The translations under genes and the position numbers were made by a program. The notes beneath the pieces are model-generated. The model had not been told where the DNA came from. It saw only the letters and a list, made by a program, of their open reading frames with translations, and searched no databases. Below are positions 15,360 to 23,847 of a stretch of DNA of 38,853 nt, in pieces. The stretch is from an uncultured Hungatella sp. GTDB taxonomy: Bacteria; Bacillota; Clostridia; Lachnospirales; Lachnospiraceae. Position 1 is the first letter of the stretch; every line of letters begins with the position of its first letter. The stretch spans positions 1 through 38,853 of the forward strand of contig CAJUPP010000031.1 in the NCBI GenBank assembly GCA_910588325.1. Reading direction: 5' to 3'.

Positions 15360-16226
15360 TCACCCTTTCACCGCCCCCGCCGACATACCGCTCATAAAAT
15401 ACCGTCCAAAGAAACAATACACCACCAGCATCGGAACAATCGCAATCGTAGCCCCCGCAAACATAATATTCCAGGCCGCCGTGCCATCCCCCGCGTTCTT
15501 AAGCATATTCACCCCAACCGTCAGCGGTCTCATAGACTCATTGGTCATCGTAAACACCAACGGCAGAATATACTCATTCCACCCCTGCCTGAACGACAGC
15601 AGCGCAATCGTAGCAATTACCGGCTTTAAAAGGGGCAGAATCACCATCCGGTAAATCTGCACAAAGGTACACCCGTCAATCTTAGCCGCCTCATCCAATT
15701 CCCTGGGCAGAGAATCCACAAACCCTCTTGCCAGGAATATATAGGTAGCCTGCCCTGTTCCGGCCGAGATAAACACCACCGACAACAGGCTCTTGTTCAT
15801 CTTCAGCTTCACAGCCAGCTCAAACAACGGCCTCAAAGACACAGATCCCACATTAATAAACATAAAAGCAAGAAACAAACTGTAAATCAACGTCTTCCCC
15901 CGAAACTCCTTCCTGGAGAAAACATACCCTGCCATGGTAGAGCTTATCAGCGACAGGACCATAACCCCCACCGCCAGAAACACGCTGTTAAGCGTATACC
16001 GCGCAAAATTCGCCTGCTGCCACGCCTCTGTATAGTTATCCACTCTCCACTCTGACGGGAAAATCTTGGTTCCTCCCACCAGAAGCTCCGCATTGGACTT
16101 AAAAGAACCCAGGATAATATATATCGCAGGAAAAACCATCAGCGCCGCCAAAAGAAGCAGCAATGCCCAGCAGATCCCCAACATCACTTTCGTTTTCCTT
16201 GAATAAACCGCATGCGTTTCTCTCAT
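15360..16226 (-). CDS. Sugar ABC transporter permease, MalG type (CUT1)
   Basis: This 288-residue inner-membrane protein has six predicted membrane segments, the first at about residues 15-38 (ICWALLLLLAALMVFPAIYIILG). The cytoplasmic EAA loop that contacts the ATPase reads ELDEAAKIDGCTFVQIYRMVILPLLKPV. It is the second permease of the binding protein-permease-permease set 18784-15360. The start at 16226 follows a GAGAGGGA site; the 16262 extension lacks one. No ATPase is encoded here, which is common for CUT1 systems that share a multipurpose MsmK-type ATPase. The substrate is probably a rhamnose- or galacturonate-containing oligosaccharide, judged from the enzymes downstream. Confidence 0.93.
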   Translation of the reverse strand: MRETHAVYSRKTKVMLGICWALLLLLAALMVFPAIYIILGSFKSNAELLVGGTKIFPSEWRVDNYTEAWQQANFARYTLNSVFLAVGVMVLSLISSTMAGYVFSRKEFRGKTLIYSLFLAFMFINVGSVSLRPLFELAVKLKMNKSLLSVVFISAGTGQATYIFLARGFVDSLPRELDEAAKIDGCTFVQIYRMVILPLLKPVIATIALLSFRQGWNEYILPLVFTMTNESMRPLTVGVNMLKNAGDGTAAWNIMFAGATIAIVPMLVVYCFFGRYFMSGMSAGAVKG

Positions 16227-16297
16227 ATTGCTTCCCTCTCGTTTCATACTGAATCGGCACACGCCGCCCTTAAGCGCCTGCCAGGTCGTCCTTTTTT

Positions 16298-17218
16298 TTA
16301 ATCGGTAATGTGATCCAGTTTCTTGGATACAAACATATACACGACAGTTACAAGACCTACAATTATCGCTGCCATAACACTAAGAAGCGCACCATAACCG
16401 ATCTGCGCCTGGGTCACTGATGTATTGGTACCGCCAAAGATCAGGTTGTAAATGTAAAGGAACATTACCATAGAACGGTTACCCGGCCCGCCCTTGGAAA
16501 GTACCATGATGGCTTCATAATCCTTAAATGCACTGGTAATCGCCAGCATCAGCACCACCTTAAGAACAGGCGCCAGCATAGGCAGTGTAACAAAGAAAAA
16601 TGTCTGAAACGCATTGGCCCCGTCAATCTTGGCCGACTCATACACATCTGTACTGATACCGTTCATTCCGGTGATAAAATACAGCATGTAGTTTCCAAGT
16701 CCGCCCCACACAGCCAGAATCGTAACCGCCGCCATAACAAAATCCGTGCTGTTAAGCCATGGAATCGGAGACTTAATCAAATGCAGTGCCTGCAGCGCCG
16801 CATTGGCAATACCGTTCTGGGTCGCAAAAATAAACGCGAAAATCATACCTGCAATGGATGTGGAAATTACAGTAGGCATAAAATAAATGCCCCGGAAAAC
16901 AGCCGATCCCTTCATCTTCAGATTTAAGAGAACCGCGATCACAAGAGCCAGCGGAATGATAAAGATAAGCTTCAGTACCGCATACTCAAAGGTAATCCCC
17001 ACACTGTGCCAGAAAAGCGAATCCGAGAACATGCGCTTAAAATTGGCAAGCCCTGTATACGTGGCCGTAAAACCATTGTAATTATAGCACACATAGCGGA
17101 GAATCCAGAGAAAAGGATAGATGGAACATACTGCCAGCATCAGAACCGCCGGAAGCAGCATCAGCATGTAGGAAAAAGAATCTCCCTTGCCGCTCTTTTT
17201 TTTCGTTTGATTTGCCAT
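16298..17218 (-). CDS. Sugar ABC transporter permease, MalF type (CUT1)
   Basis: This 306-residue membrane protein is the partner of the MalG-type permease. The first membrane segment is at about residues 18-40 (YMLMLLPAVLMLAVCSIYPF). The EAA loop DVYESAKIDGANAFQTFFFVTLPMLAPV is clear, and the late FKDYEAIMVLSKGGPGNRS is typical of the MalF side. An AAGGAG ribosome binding site lies 9 bases upstream of 17218; upstream in-frame codons to 17305 are not needed. It lies 111 bases after the binding-protein gene and 71 bases before the next permease. Confidence 0.93.
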   Translation of the reverse strand: MANQTKKKSGKGDSFSYMLMLLPAVLMLAVCSIYPFLWILRYVCYNYNGFTATYTGLANFKRMFSDSLFWHSVGITFEYAVLKLIFIIPLALVIAVLLNLKMKGSAVFRGIYFMPTVISTSIAGMIFAFIFATQNGIANAALQALHLIKSPIPWLNSTDFVMAAVTILAVWGGLGNYMLYFITGMNGISTDVYESAKIDGANAFQTFFFVTLPMLAPVLKVVLMLAITSAFKDYEAIMVLSKGGPGNRSMVMFLYIYNLIFGGTNTSVTQAQIGYGALLSVMAAIIVGLVTVVYMFVSKKLDHITD

Positions 17219-17329
17219 ATCATTATTCTCCTTATACAAATATGTAACACCCCTCCCGCGCCTAAGCGGGTCTTTGTAAATCAAACAGGGGACCGGATAT
17301 CTCAATCCAGCCCCCTTTTCTCAAGCCCT

Positions 17330-18784
17330 CTATTTTGTTTCGTAAGTGGCCGTACCTGCGCTTGGGTGCAGCGGATCATAATCCTTGATAATCAGGCGCT
17401 TTACGGTTCCGGAAGCCACATCGGCATCCAGCGCGCTGTTGTATCTGGTATTTAAATCCTCAATCGCCTCATCGATTCCCACATACCCCATTACCGCATT
17501 CCACAAAGTGGTTCTGTAGTCATCTCCCTGCAGGTTCACTGCCGGAGGCGTCGGATATACGGACTCATATTCAACCAATGAGAAATCTGCCAGACGGCCG
17601 ATCTTGGACTTGTCGATAACCCCGTCCATATAAGAAGTAATCGGCAGTGCATATCCGTTCTCAAGGTATCCCTTTATGAATTCCTCAGACTGGAAATAAG
17701 AGATAACCTTCCATGCCTCATCCTTATGCTCAGAGCTGGAAACGATGCTGTATCCCTTTGAAGGAGTAGTAAGCAAAGCGCCCTTTATCTCACCATCCAG
17801 AGTCGGCACCTCTCCTACGCCCCACTCAAAATCCGTCACCGGAATCTGATCTGTAAATACGCCTGCCTCCTGAGAAGCATTGCTCCACAAAGCAAAAGAA
17901 CCCTGGGCAAACAGAGCCCTCATATTGTCCACGCCCTGCTGATCCGGATAAGCCACCTTCACTAACTCCTGTCCCTTTTCCAGAAAAGGCTTGTACCCGC
18001 TGAAATCATATTTTCCGTTTACATAGTCATAATAGAACACGCCTGACATCTGGGCAGACATCTCAAGCAGTCTCTCAAATGGAGAAGATGATGTAAAGCC
18101 GATGCCGTAATACTGGCCGCCGCCGCTTTCCGTAATCTTCTGAGCCATTGCAATATACTCGTCTAAGGTTTTCGGAATCTCCTTATAACCGTTCTGTTCC
18201 AGAAGGTTCTTGTTGTATTCCACACGTACGCCGGAACGCATCGCACTGTAAACCCAGTAAATATTGCCGTCCTTTGCATTAAGCCCCTCAAACATATGCT
18301 CATAAGGCTCGTTGACCTTCTGGTATTCCTCATCCTGTGCAATAAAATCGTTCAGCGGAGCAAGGATCCCTGTGTCTGCAAACAGATTCAGAGTCACATC
18401 ATTGCTGTTGCCTACAATATCCGGTGCTGTTCCGCCGCTGTAAGCCAGCGCCAGCATGTTGGCGTAATCCTCTGTGATAATGGTCAGCTTGATCTCGATA
18501 TTGTCTGTGTTCTCTGCATTGTACTTGTCCACCATGCTCTGCACATACTCCATATCATGCCGGTCGCCAGTCCAGACCTCTACCACCGTCTTGTCTCCCG
18601 ACGGCGCAGCCTCCTGTGTTGCTTCCCCGTCTTTTTTTGCTTCTGTCTCCTGCTTTGCGTCTCCGCCGGCTGCCGCAGTAGTAGCAGTACCACTGCCTGA
18701 GTCTCCGCCGCCGGAGCAGGCTGCCAGTGACATAACCATAGCTGCTGCCACAGCCGCACATGTAAATCGTTTCATTTTTTTCAT
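17330..18784 (-). CDS. ABC transporter sugar-binding lipoprotein (extracellular solute-binding family 1)
   Basis: The 484-residue precursor starts MKKMKRFTCAAVAAAMVMSL with lipobox LAAC, so the mature protein should be lipid-anchored outside the membrane. A Gly/Thr/Glu-rich linker precedes the binding domain beginning VVEVWTGDRHDMEYVQSMVDK. The feature FALWSNASQEAGVF and the C-terminal region VISYFQSEEFIKGYLENG are typical of CUT1 binding proteins. The start at 18784 has a strong AGGAGG site; the frame is open to 18901 but without supporting signals. It is the first gene of the uptake operon and diverges from the YesN/YesM genes, which probably regulate it. Confidence 0.93.
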   Translation of the reverse strand: MKKMKRFTCAAVAAAMVMSLAACSGGGDSGSGTATTAAAGGDAKQETEAKKDGEATQEAAPSGDKTVVEVWTGDRHDMEYVQSMVDKYNAENTDNIEIKLTIITEDYANMLALAYSGGTAPDIVGNSNDVTLNLFADTGILAPLNDFIAQDEEYQKVNEPYEHMFEGLNAKDGNIYWVYSAMRSGVRVEYNKNLLEQNGYKEIPKTLDEYIAMAQKITESGGGQYYGIGFTSSSPFERLLEMSAQMSGVFYYDYVNGKYDFSGYKPFLEKGQELVKVAYPDQQGVDNMRALFAQGSFALWSNASQEAGVFTDQIPVTDFEWGVGEVPTLDGEIKGALLTTPSKGYSIVSSSEHKDEAWKVISYFQSEEFIKGYLENGYALPITSYMDGVIDKSKIGRLADFSLVEYESVYPTPPAVNLQGDDYRTTLWNAVMGYVGIDEAIEDLNTRYNSALDADVASGTVKRLIIKDYDPLHPSAGTATYETK

Positions 18785-18957
18785 GAGTTCCCCTCCTTTT
18801 ATATATTGGCATGCAGTGTTTCGCACCGCCTGCCAAGCCGCAATTTTATCGGCTCCGATGTATTTAAGTCTATCATCATGTTCCCGTTTTGGGGAGGACA
18901 TTTCCTATGAACCATGTAACAAAATCTTTGAATTCATTTTCCTCTTCCCCCAGCCCC

Positions 18958-18986
18958 TTGTCAAAATTAATAATTTCCATTATTAT
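18958..18986 (+). promoter_or_regulatory. Promoter of the yesN-like/yesM-like operon
   Basis: TTGTCA (18958-18963) and TATTAT (18981-18986) are spaced by 17 bases, about 50 bases upstream of the AGGAGG site at 19025. It lies in the divergent intergenic region shared with the binding-protein operon. Confidence 0.6.
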
Positions 18987-19038
18987 GAAAGCCGTTAAGG
19001 CAAATTATTTGTCTGATTATATACAGGAGGAAGCTGTC

Positions 19039-20682
19039 ATGGCCCAGAAATTTACCGTCATCCTTTGCGACGATGAAGCCGCCATTATCTCGGAACTTCA
19101 GGCCGCTGTGGACTGGGAAAAACTGAATATACAAATCGCCGCCACTGCCGTCAACGGAAAAGAAGCGCTGGATCTCATCATCCGGCATATGCCGGATTTG
19201 GCTATTATGGATATCTGCATGCCGGAGCTGGACGGCCTTGACGCGATCTCCAGAGTAAAAGCCGCAGGCATCAACACTGATTTTATCATTCTCAGCGGCT
19301 ACGATGAATTTCAGTATGCACAGCGCGCCATCCACTATGGCGCCAGGGCCTTCCTGTTAAAACCCCTGAACATCTCCGAGCTCACCGACGAAATCTACCG
19401 AATCCTAAGTGAGCGGTCAAAGATTTCCGGGAACCGCATGAATCAGTTCTACAAGCAGCAGATGGATCTGAACTGTCTCCGGGGAATTCTTGACGGTAAA
19501 TTTCCCGACCAGACCCTGCTTCATTCCCTGCTTGACAATTCCTCCCTGGGAATCAGCGATACAGAAAGCTTTGTCATGGTACTCTCCTATCCCGGAGAAA
19601 GCACCCCCCCAGATCCTGATTCTGTATCCCTGACCTTAAACAATGCCTCCCTGGCCTCTGCATACGTATTTTTCTCCTATAAAAACTATATTACAGGGAT
19701 TTTCAACCAGACCGGAGACCTTCCGCTTCAGGCCGCAGAACGGGTCCTTTCCATTCTTCAAAGCCACACCTCCCGGAAGGCACTGCCCTGCATCGGAACC
19801 GGAGATATCATCCCCACCCTGATGCAGTGCCAATACTCCTTCAGCCGGGCCCTGACCGCGCTTACCTATCGTCTCTACAACCAACACCGTCAGATCTTCC
19901 ATGCATCGGATATCTGCACGGTACCGCCGGTAAAAAAGCTTTCCGATTTTGACGTTCTCCCCTTAGTCCAGTTCATCATTAAGCGGGAGCCAGACAACAT
20001 CCGCCGGTTCTGCCTTGATTTTATAAAAGAGCTTCTCTATATAGAAATGCCGCCTCCAAGCTACATTTACAGTACCTGTTATGCCCTTTTACATCATGTG
20101 GAACAGGAGTTCAGCCAGTACTCTCACGAAGAAATTTCCGAAATCACAGACCCCCAGGCCCTATACCGGTGCAGGACTCTTCATGAAATATCAGGTTTTA
20201 TGATAGATGCCTTTACCCATCTGTCCGAATATATTGATGCCGTGTATGGATACGCCGAAAACATAAATGAAGCCGCCATGGAAATTCAATGCAATGATGA
20301 AATCATCAATGCTGCCCTCAGTTATATCCGGGAGCACATTGCAGACCGCATCAAAATAAAGGATATCGCGGACGAAATCCATTTAAGCGCTTCCTATTTT
20401 GCCATATATTTTAAAAACAAAACCAATGTATACTTAAGAGATTATCTAATTCAGGAAAAAATGGAATACGCAAGACGCAGTCTTGTCAATCCGGAACTCT
20501 CCATCTATGAACTGGCATACAATTTAGGATACCGGGACTATCGTTCCTTCTCAAGAGCTTTCAAGAAAATCCACGGAGTAACGCCGTCTGATTTCCAGAA
20601 TCGGTATCGTCATGGAAAGGACCTTTATGAACCTGCTAAAAAAAATAAAGAACATCTACCACAACAGTCCTCTTCTGATTAA
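19039..20682 (+). CDS. YesN-like response regulator with AraC-type DNA-binding domain
   Basis: The 547-residue regulator has an N-terminal receiver domain (residues 1-120), with acidic pair Asp11-Asp12, phosphoacceptor Asp58 in PDLAIMDICMPELDG, and the lysine of FLLKPLN near 108. A long linker follows, and two helix-turn-helix motifs lie at about 435-540, with IKDIADEIHLSASYFAIYFKN and LAYNLGYRDYRSFSRAFKKIHG. The start at 19039 is placed 8 bases after AGGAGG; the upstream frame to 18889 runs through the promoter. It overlaps the kinase gene by 56 bases. It probably activates the divergent sugar uptake operon when its YesM-type partner senses an extracellular sugar. Confidence 0.93.
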   Translation: MAQKFTVILCDDEAAIISELQAAVDWEKLNIQIAATAVNGKEALDLIIRHMPDLAIMDICMPELDGLDAISRVKAAGINTDFIILSGYDEFQYAQRAIHYGARAFLLKPLNISELTDEIYRILSERSKISGNRMNQFYKQQMDLNCLRGILDGKFPDQTLLHSLLDNSSLGISDTESFVMVLSYPGESTPPDPDSVSLTLNNASLASAYVFFSYKNYITGIFNQTGDLPLQAAERVLSILQSHTSRKALPCIGTGDIIPTLMQCQYSFSRALTALTYRLYNQHRQIFHASDICTVPPVKKLSDFDVLPLVQFIIKREPDNIRRFCLDFIKELLYIEMPPPSYIYSTCYALLHHVEQEFSQYSHEEISEITDPQALYRCRTLHEISGFMIDAFTHLSEYIDAVYGYAENINEAAMEIQCNDEIINAALSYIREHIADRIKIKDIADEIHLSASYFAIYFKNKTNVYLRDYLIQEKMEYARRSLVNPELSIYELAYNLGYRDYRSFSRAFKKIHGVTPSDFQNRYRHGKDLYEPAKKNKEHLPQQSSSD

Positions 20683-22465
20683 ACTCAACACCTTAATCCT
20701 TGCAATCACAGTCTTGCTCTGTGCTACGCTGCTGGCCTTTGTTTTTATATCCTACCACATTATGGTAAGACGGCGGAACGAACAATCCGTAGAGGCATCT
20801 GTAGAACGTGCCGCCAGCAGCTTAAATCAGAGTTACCATGATATTCTGCAGCATTTTATCCGCATCTGCAGCACTGTGGATTTTCAGACGGAAATACAGC
20901 TGATTATCGACGCTCCGGATAATGTCTATATGCACAGACAGAATCTTCAGACCATAACCAATGACTTAACCCACAGCCACTATCTGATTTCCTCTGTACT
21001 GATTGTATCCGGCTCTTCCCCTCACTACGCCTATGCCCCATTCAGCTCCCCCCTGCGTCTGCCACTGTCCGATCTGTTCACAGACGACGAGCTTTCCCAC
21101 ATAGACGGCATCACCTGGTGCTCCGAACGCAGCGAGCCCAGCAAGCCCGCCAACCAGGTCATTCCTCTCGTCATTCCCGTTGAAAAGAAATGGGGGCTTA
21201 CCCAGATTGCCTCCCGTCATGACGGCCCGCCGTCTGCCTATGTAATCCTTTTTCTGGATTCTGATACCCTTCAGTCCATGCTGGTTAACACCGGGCTAAA
21301 CGATCAACAGCTGCGCTATCACCTGATCCGAAGAGACAAAACCCTGATTTCCGATATGACTAATACCATTTCCCGGCAGATACTACACACCGAAGAATTC
21401 CATCACATGATTACAAAACTGGGCGACAGCACACACACTGTGGTAAAATCCCAGTACCAGACCCAAAGTCTCTTCCTTAAGGGCCTGGAAACACCTGAGC
21501 TGCTTCTGTTGTGCGATCTGCAGAGAGAGACCTATATGGATATTCTGGCCTCCACAGCCCCATCCTTTTTTGCAGCCCTGATTCTCATTGTGGCTCTGAT
21601 GCTGGGAACCTCCTATTTTATGAAACGTTTCGTTGCAAATCCGATTCTGAAGCTGAACCAGATTGTGGAGAAAATCGGAAACGATGATTACAATATCCCG
21701 GAGCACTTTCCTGCCCACGACGAACTTGGACGGCTTCTGGAAGCCATAAACAGCATGAATTCAACCATCAACGCCCAGAAACAACAGATTAAAGAAGAAG
21801 AGGCCGTCAAATACCGGACAGAGCTAAAGCTTCTAACCGAACAGATCAATCCTCACTTTCTGTATAATACCCTAGAAGAAATCCAGTCAGAAGTGTTCCG
21901 CAGCAACAACAGCATTGCCGCCTCTATGATTCAGTACCTTGCAGATTACCTCCGCATCAGCCTGTCCGGCGGTGCCGATATCATCAGCATCTCAAATGAG
22001 CTGCGGCATATCAATGCATATATCAACATTATGAACCAGCGGTTCGGACAGACCATTCTCCTGGTTCACAAAGTTGACCCGGCTCTGGCCGATGTAAAGA
22101 TTTTAAAAACCATCCTGCAGCCATTGGTGGAGAACTCTATCCGGCATGGCTTTGGTATCGATTCCTTTGGAATCCCTGCCTCTGTGCCCATGATTGAAAT
22201 CTCCTTTACGTCCCCTGAATCCGGCGTCATATCCATTGACATCACCGATAACGGCAGCGGCTTTGACGCCCAAAACGTCCGGCAGCTTATGGTATCCGGC
22301 CCCTCTGCCCAGTCCCAGCCCCATGTCGGAGTCAACAACGTATATCACCGGCTGATTACGTATTATGGGAAAGACAACATAGAAGTTTCCATGGAATCCA
22401 TTCCTTATTATCAGAACAGTATCCATATCCGCATCAAAAACGGATTTGATTTCCCAATTGAGTAA
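20627..22465 (+). CDS. YesM-like sensor histidine kinase
   Basis: This 612-residue membrane kinase has a first membrane segment at about residues 18-42 (LNTLILAITVLLCATLLAFVFI), a large extracellular sensor region, and a second segment near 310-335 (FFAALILIVALMLGTSYFM). A HAMP linker follows, then the His_kinase domain with the phospho-accepting histidine in LTEQINPHFLYNTLEEIQ and an ATPase domain with LQPLVENSIRHGF and DNGSGFD. The start at 20627 follows GGAAAGG inside the end of the response-regulator gene, so the pair is translationally coupled. The sensed ligand is not determinable from sequence; context suggests a rhamnose- or uronate-containing sugar. Confidence 0.94.
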   Translation: MNLLKKIKNIYHNSPLLIKLNTLILAITVLLCATLLAFVFISYHIMVRRRNEQSVEASVERAASSLNQSYHDILQHFIRICSTVDFQTEIQLIIDAPDNVYMHRQNLQTITNDLTHSHYLISSVLIVSGSSPHYAYAPFSSPLRLPLSDLFTDDELSHIDGITWCSERSEPSKPANQVIPLVIPVEKKWGLTQIASRHDGPPSAYVILFLDSDTLQSMLVNTGLNDQQLRYHLIRRDKTLISDMTNTISRQILHTEEFHHMITKLGDSTHTVVKSQYQTQSLFLKGLETPELLLLCDLQRETYMDILASTAPSFFAALILIVALMLGTSYFMKRFVANPILKLNQIVEKIGNDDYNIPEHFPAHDELGRLLEAINSMNSTINAQKQQIKEEEAVKYRTELKLLTEQINPHFLYNTLEEIQSEVFRSNNSIAASMIQYLADYLRISLSGGADIISISNELRHINAYINIMNQRFGQTILLVHKVDPALADVKILKTILQPLVENSIRHGFGIDSFGIPASVPMIEISFTSPESGVISIDITDNGSGFDAQNVRQLMVSGPSAQSQPHVGVNNVYHRLITYYGKDNIEVSMESIPYYQNSIHIRIKNGFDFPIE

Positions 22466-22486
22466 ATCCGCGGCATGTGGTAGAAT
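22458..22486 (+). promoter_or_regulatory. Possible promoter at the end of the kinase gene
   Basis: TTGAGT (22458-22463) and TAGAAT (22481-22486) with 17-base spacing lie directly before the small Rpn-like ORF. The predicted start would fall at the ribosome binding site, leaving almost no leader, so the call is tentative. Confidence 0.35.
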
Positions 22487-22510
22487 AATAAAAAAGGAGT
22501 GGAATCTGTT

Positions 22511-22735
22511 ATGGGTGGAAAGGTTCTGGAATATGAAGCAAAAACCATTAGAAAAGAAGGCATAAAACAGGGTTTACAACAAGGCCTAGAACAGGGTTTA
22601 GAGCAAGGCTTAAAACAAGGAATCCAGGGAACGGTTTCCATATTGAAAAATTTAAATGTCCCTCCCCAGACTATCCTTGTTAAAATCCAGGAGCAGTATC
22701 ATCTAACTCCTGAAGCCTCCAAAAAATATCTTTAG
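22511..22735 (+). CDS. Small protein resembling the C-terminus of Rpn/PD-(D/E)XK transposase-like nucleases
   Basis: The 74-residue product begins MGGKVLEYEAKTIRKEG, contains a run of QGLXQG repeats (QGLQQGLEQGLEQGLKQG), and ends with VPPQTILVKIQEQYHLTPEA. This tail is characteristic of Rpn-family recombination-promoting nucleases, but the N-terminal nuclease domain is absent. An AAGGAG site lies 11 bases upstream of ATG 22511; a GTG at 22499 overlaps the site and is less likely. It may be a fragment left by a mobile gene or a true stand-alone small protein. It is followed within 20 bases by a copy of the repeat arm found at 14998-15157. Confidence 0.6.
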   Translation: MGGKVLEYEAKTIRKEGIKQGLQQGLEQGLEQGLKQGIQGTVSILKNLNVPPQTILVKIQEQYHLTPEASKKYL

Positions 22736-22751
22736 CAGTTAGACCGCTGAA

Positions 22752-22777
22752 AGTCTGATTACTGGCCGGATGGAACA
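22752..22777. repeat. Single arm of repeat element A
   Basis: This 26-bp stretch matches the arms at 14998-15024 and 15131-15157 (shared core GGCCGGATGGAACA). It lies between the Rpn-like fragment and the stop codon of the convergent TIM-barrel gene. Confidence 0.6.
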
Positions 22778-23680
22778 CTACTCCTCCACCAAAGCCCAGG
22801 CCCGGTTGATCACTCTCTTTGTATTTGCAAGAATAATCTCCCCGTCCTCCCCTTTCCAGGGTTTTACTTCCAGGGACAGCACATACGGATCCTCCGGGCA
22901 AAAGAACCCTTCTTCTTTTAAAACTGTGAAGAAGTCCCTAAGCTGCTCCACATCATTTGCGCTGTGGGGAAAGCCGAAGCGCGGGTGCATATCTCCATAG
23001 CCCTCATACCCTTCCTCCACCACAGCATTGCCGATATGAAAATGAGTGATATACGGCCGGAGGGTCCGGATGGCAAAACGGGAGGTCTCGTAGGTGGTAG
23101 GGAAATGTGACAGATCCACCAGAAGTCCGAAATTATTGTGAGTCATACGCATATCTGCCGCAAATCTGGCTGCATAGGGGGCCGGCCCTATTAAAGATGC
23201 CTTGTCCATATCAAAATCAAATACTTCCAGCTCTACTGCCATGTTTCGTGTCTTTGCATAATCGCAGACATTCCGGGTCGTTTTAAGCAGCTGGGCATAC
23301 GCCTGGTCTTTTGTTTCCGGATTCCATTTTCCAGCCAGAAAGGCAATGCTGGCTGCTCCAAGATACTCCGCTTCCTCTACAGCCTCCAAAAGCGTCTTCT
23401 CTGCCTTCAGGCGTTTCTCCTCATCGATGTCATTTGGGTTTAGCCCGGGGCCCAAAAGCCTGGGCTGTGCGCCGTAGCACACCTTCATATGGGATTGTTC
23501 AATCATGCCTTTCACCAGCTTTCTCTCCCTGGCATCAGGAATCTCCGTCACCTCCAGAGCCTGAAAATACTCGTCACGGCAGATGGCCTTTACCGAATCC
23601 AGCAGAGAATACTGTGCCGGCGGATGAGTCATCCACTGAATGGTTCCCACGTGAAAATATTTCTGAATAAAGTCTTTCAT
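22778..23680 (-). CDS. Xylose isomerase-like TIM-barrel protein (sugar isomerase/epimerase)
   Basis: The 300-residue protein has the AP-endonuclease-2/xylose-isomerase-like fold. Its strands end in putative metal ligands: MAVELEVFDFD (Glu), GLLVDLSHFP (Asp/His), ITHFHIGNAV (His) and VLSLEVKPW (Glu). Family members interconvert sugars or act on uronate-derived intermediates. An AAGGAG site precedes the start. It is the most distal gene of the pectin operon, separated from GH28 by a 167-base gap containing a repeat related to element B. A role in converting a galacturonate- or rhamnose-derived product is inferred. Confidence 0.83.
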   Translation of the reverse strand: MKDFIQKYFHVGTIQWMTHPPAQYSLLDSVKAICRDEYFQALEVTEIPDARERKLVKGMIEQSHMKVCYGAQPRLLGPGLNPNDIDEEKRLKAEKTLLEAVEEAEYLGAASIAFLAGKWNPETKDQAYAQLLKTTRNVCDYAKTRNMAVELEVFDFDMDKASLIGPAPYAARFAADMRMTHNNFGLLVDLSHFPTTYETSRFAIRTLRPYITHFHIGNAVVEEGYEGYGDMHPRFGFPHSANDVEQLRDFFTVLKEEGFFCPEDPYVLSLEVKPWKGEDGEIILANTKRVINRAWALVEE

Positions 23681-23714
23681 CGTATGATTTCTCCTTGTCT
23701 TTTTTACTTACCCT

Positions 23715-23820
23715 GCAGTCTTATGTACCGTTACGTTGCTAAGTGCCAGTGGCACTTGTTCAGCAACGATTAAAGCGAAGCGTAGACCTTCAAGTAGCGC
23801 GAGCGTGCCCAGGAGAAACA
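23715..23820. repeat. Structured intergenic repeat related to element B
   Basis: The stretch 23788-23818 matches 15253-15283 at 29 of 31 positions (core AGCGTGCCCAGGAGAAA), and CTTATGTACCG near 23719 matches the inside of element B. An internal hairpin pairs AAGTGCCA with TGGCACTT near 23741-23758. It fills the gap between the GH28 and TIM-barrel genes. The 29-bp terminal arms of element B are absent here. Confidence 0.6.
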
Positions 23821-23847
23821 ACAGCATTCTCTCATCAGGCGGACCTC

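Noticed and set aside
18889..19038. A 50-residue extension of the YesN-like regulator
   Set aside because: The receiver domain begins right after ATG 19039, which has an AGGAGG site, and the extension spans the predicted promoter.
22770..23000. A plus-strand 76-codon frame opposite the end of the TIM-barrel gene
   Set aside because: It starts inside a repeat arm, has no ribosome binding site, and is a shadow of the minus-strand gene.
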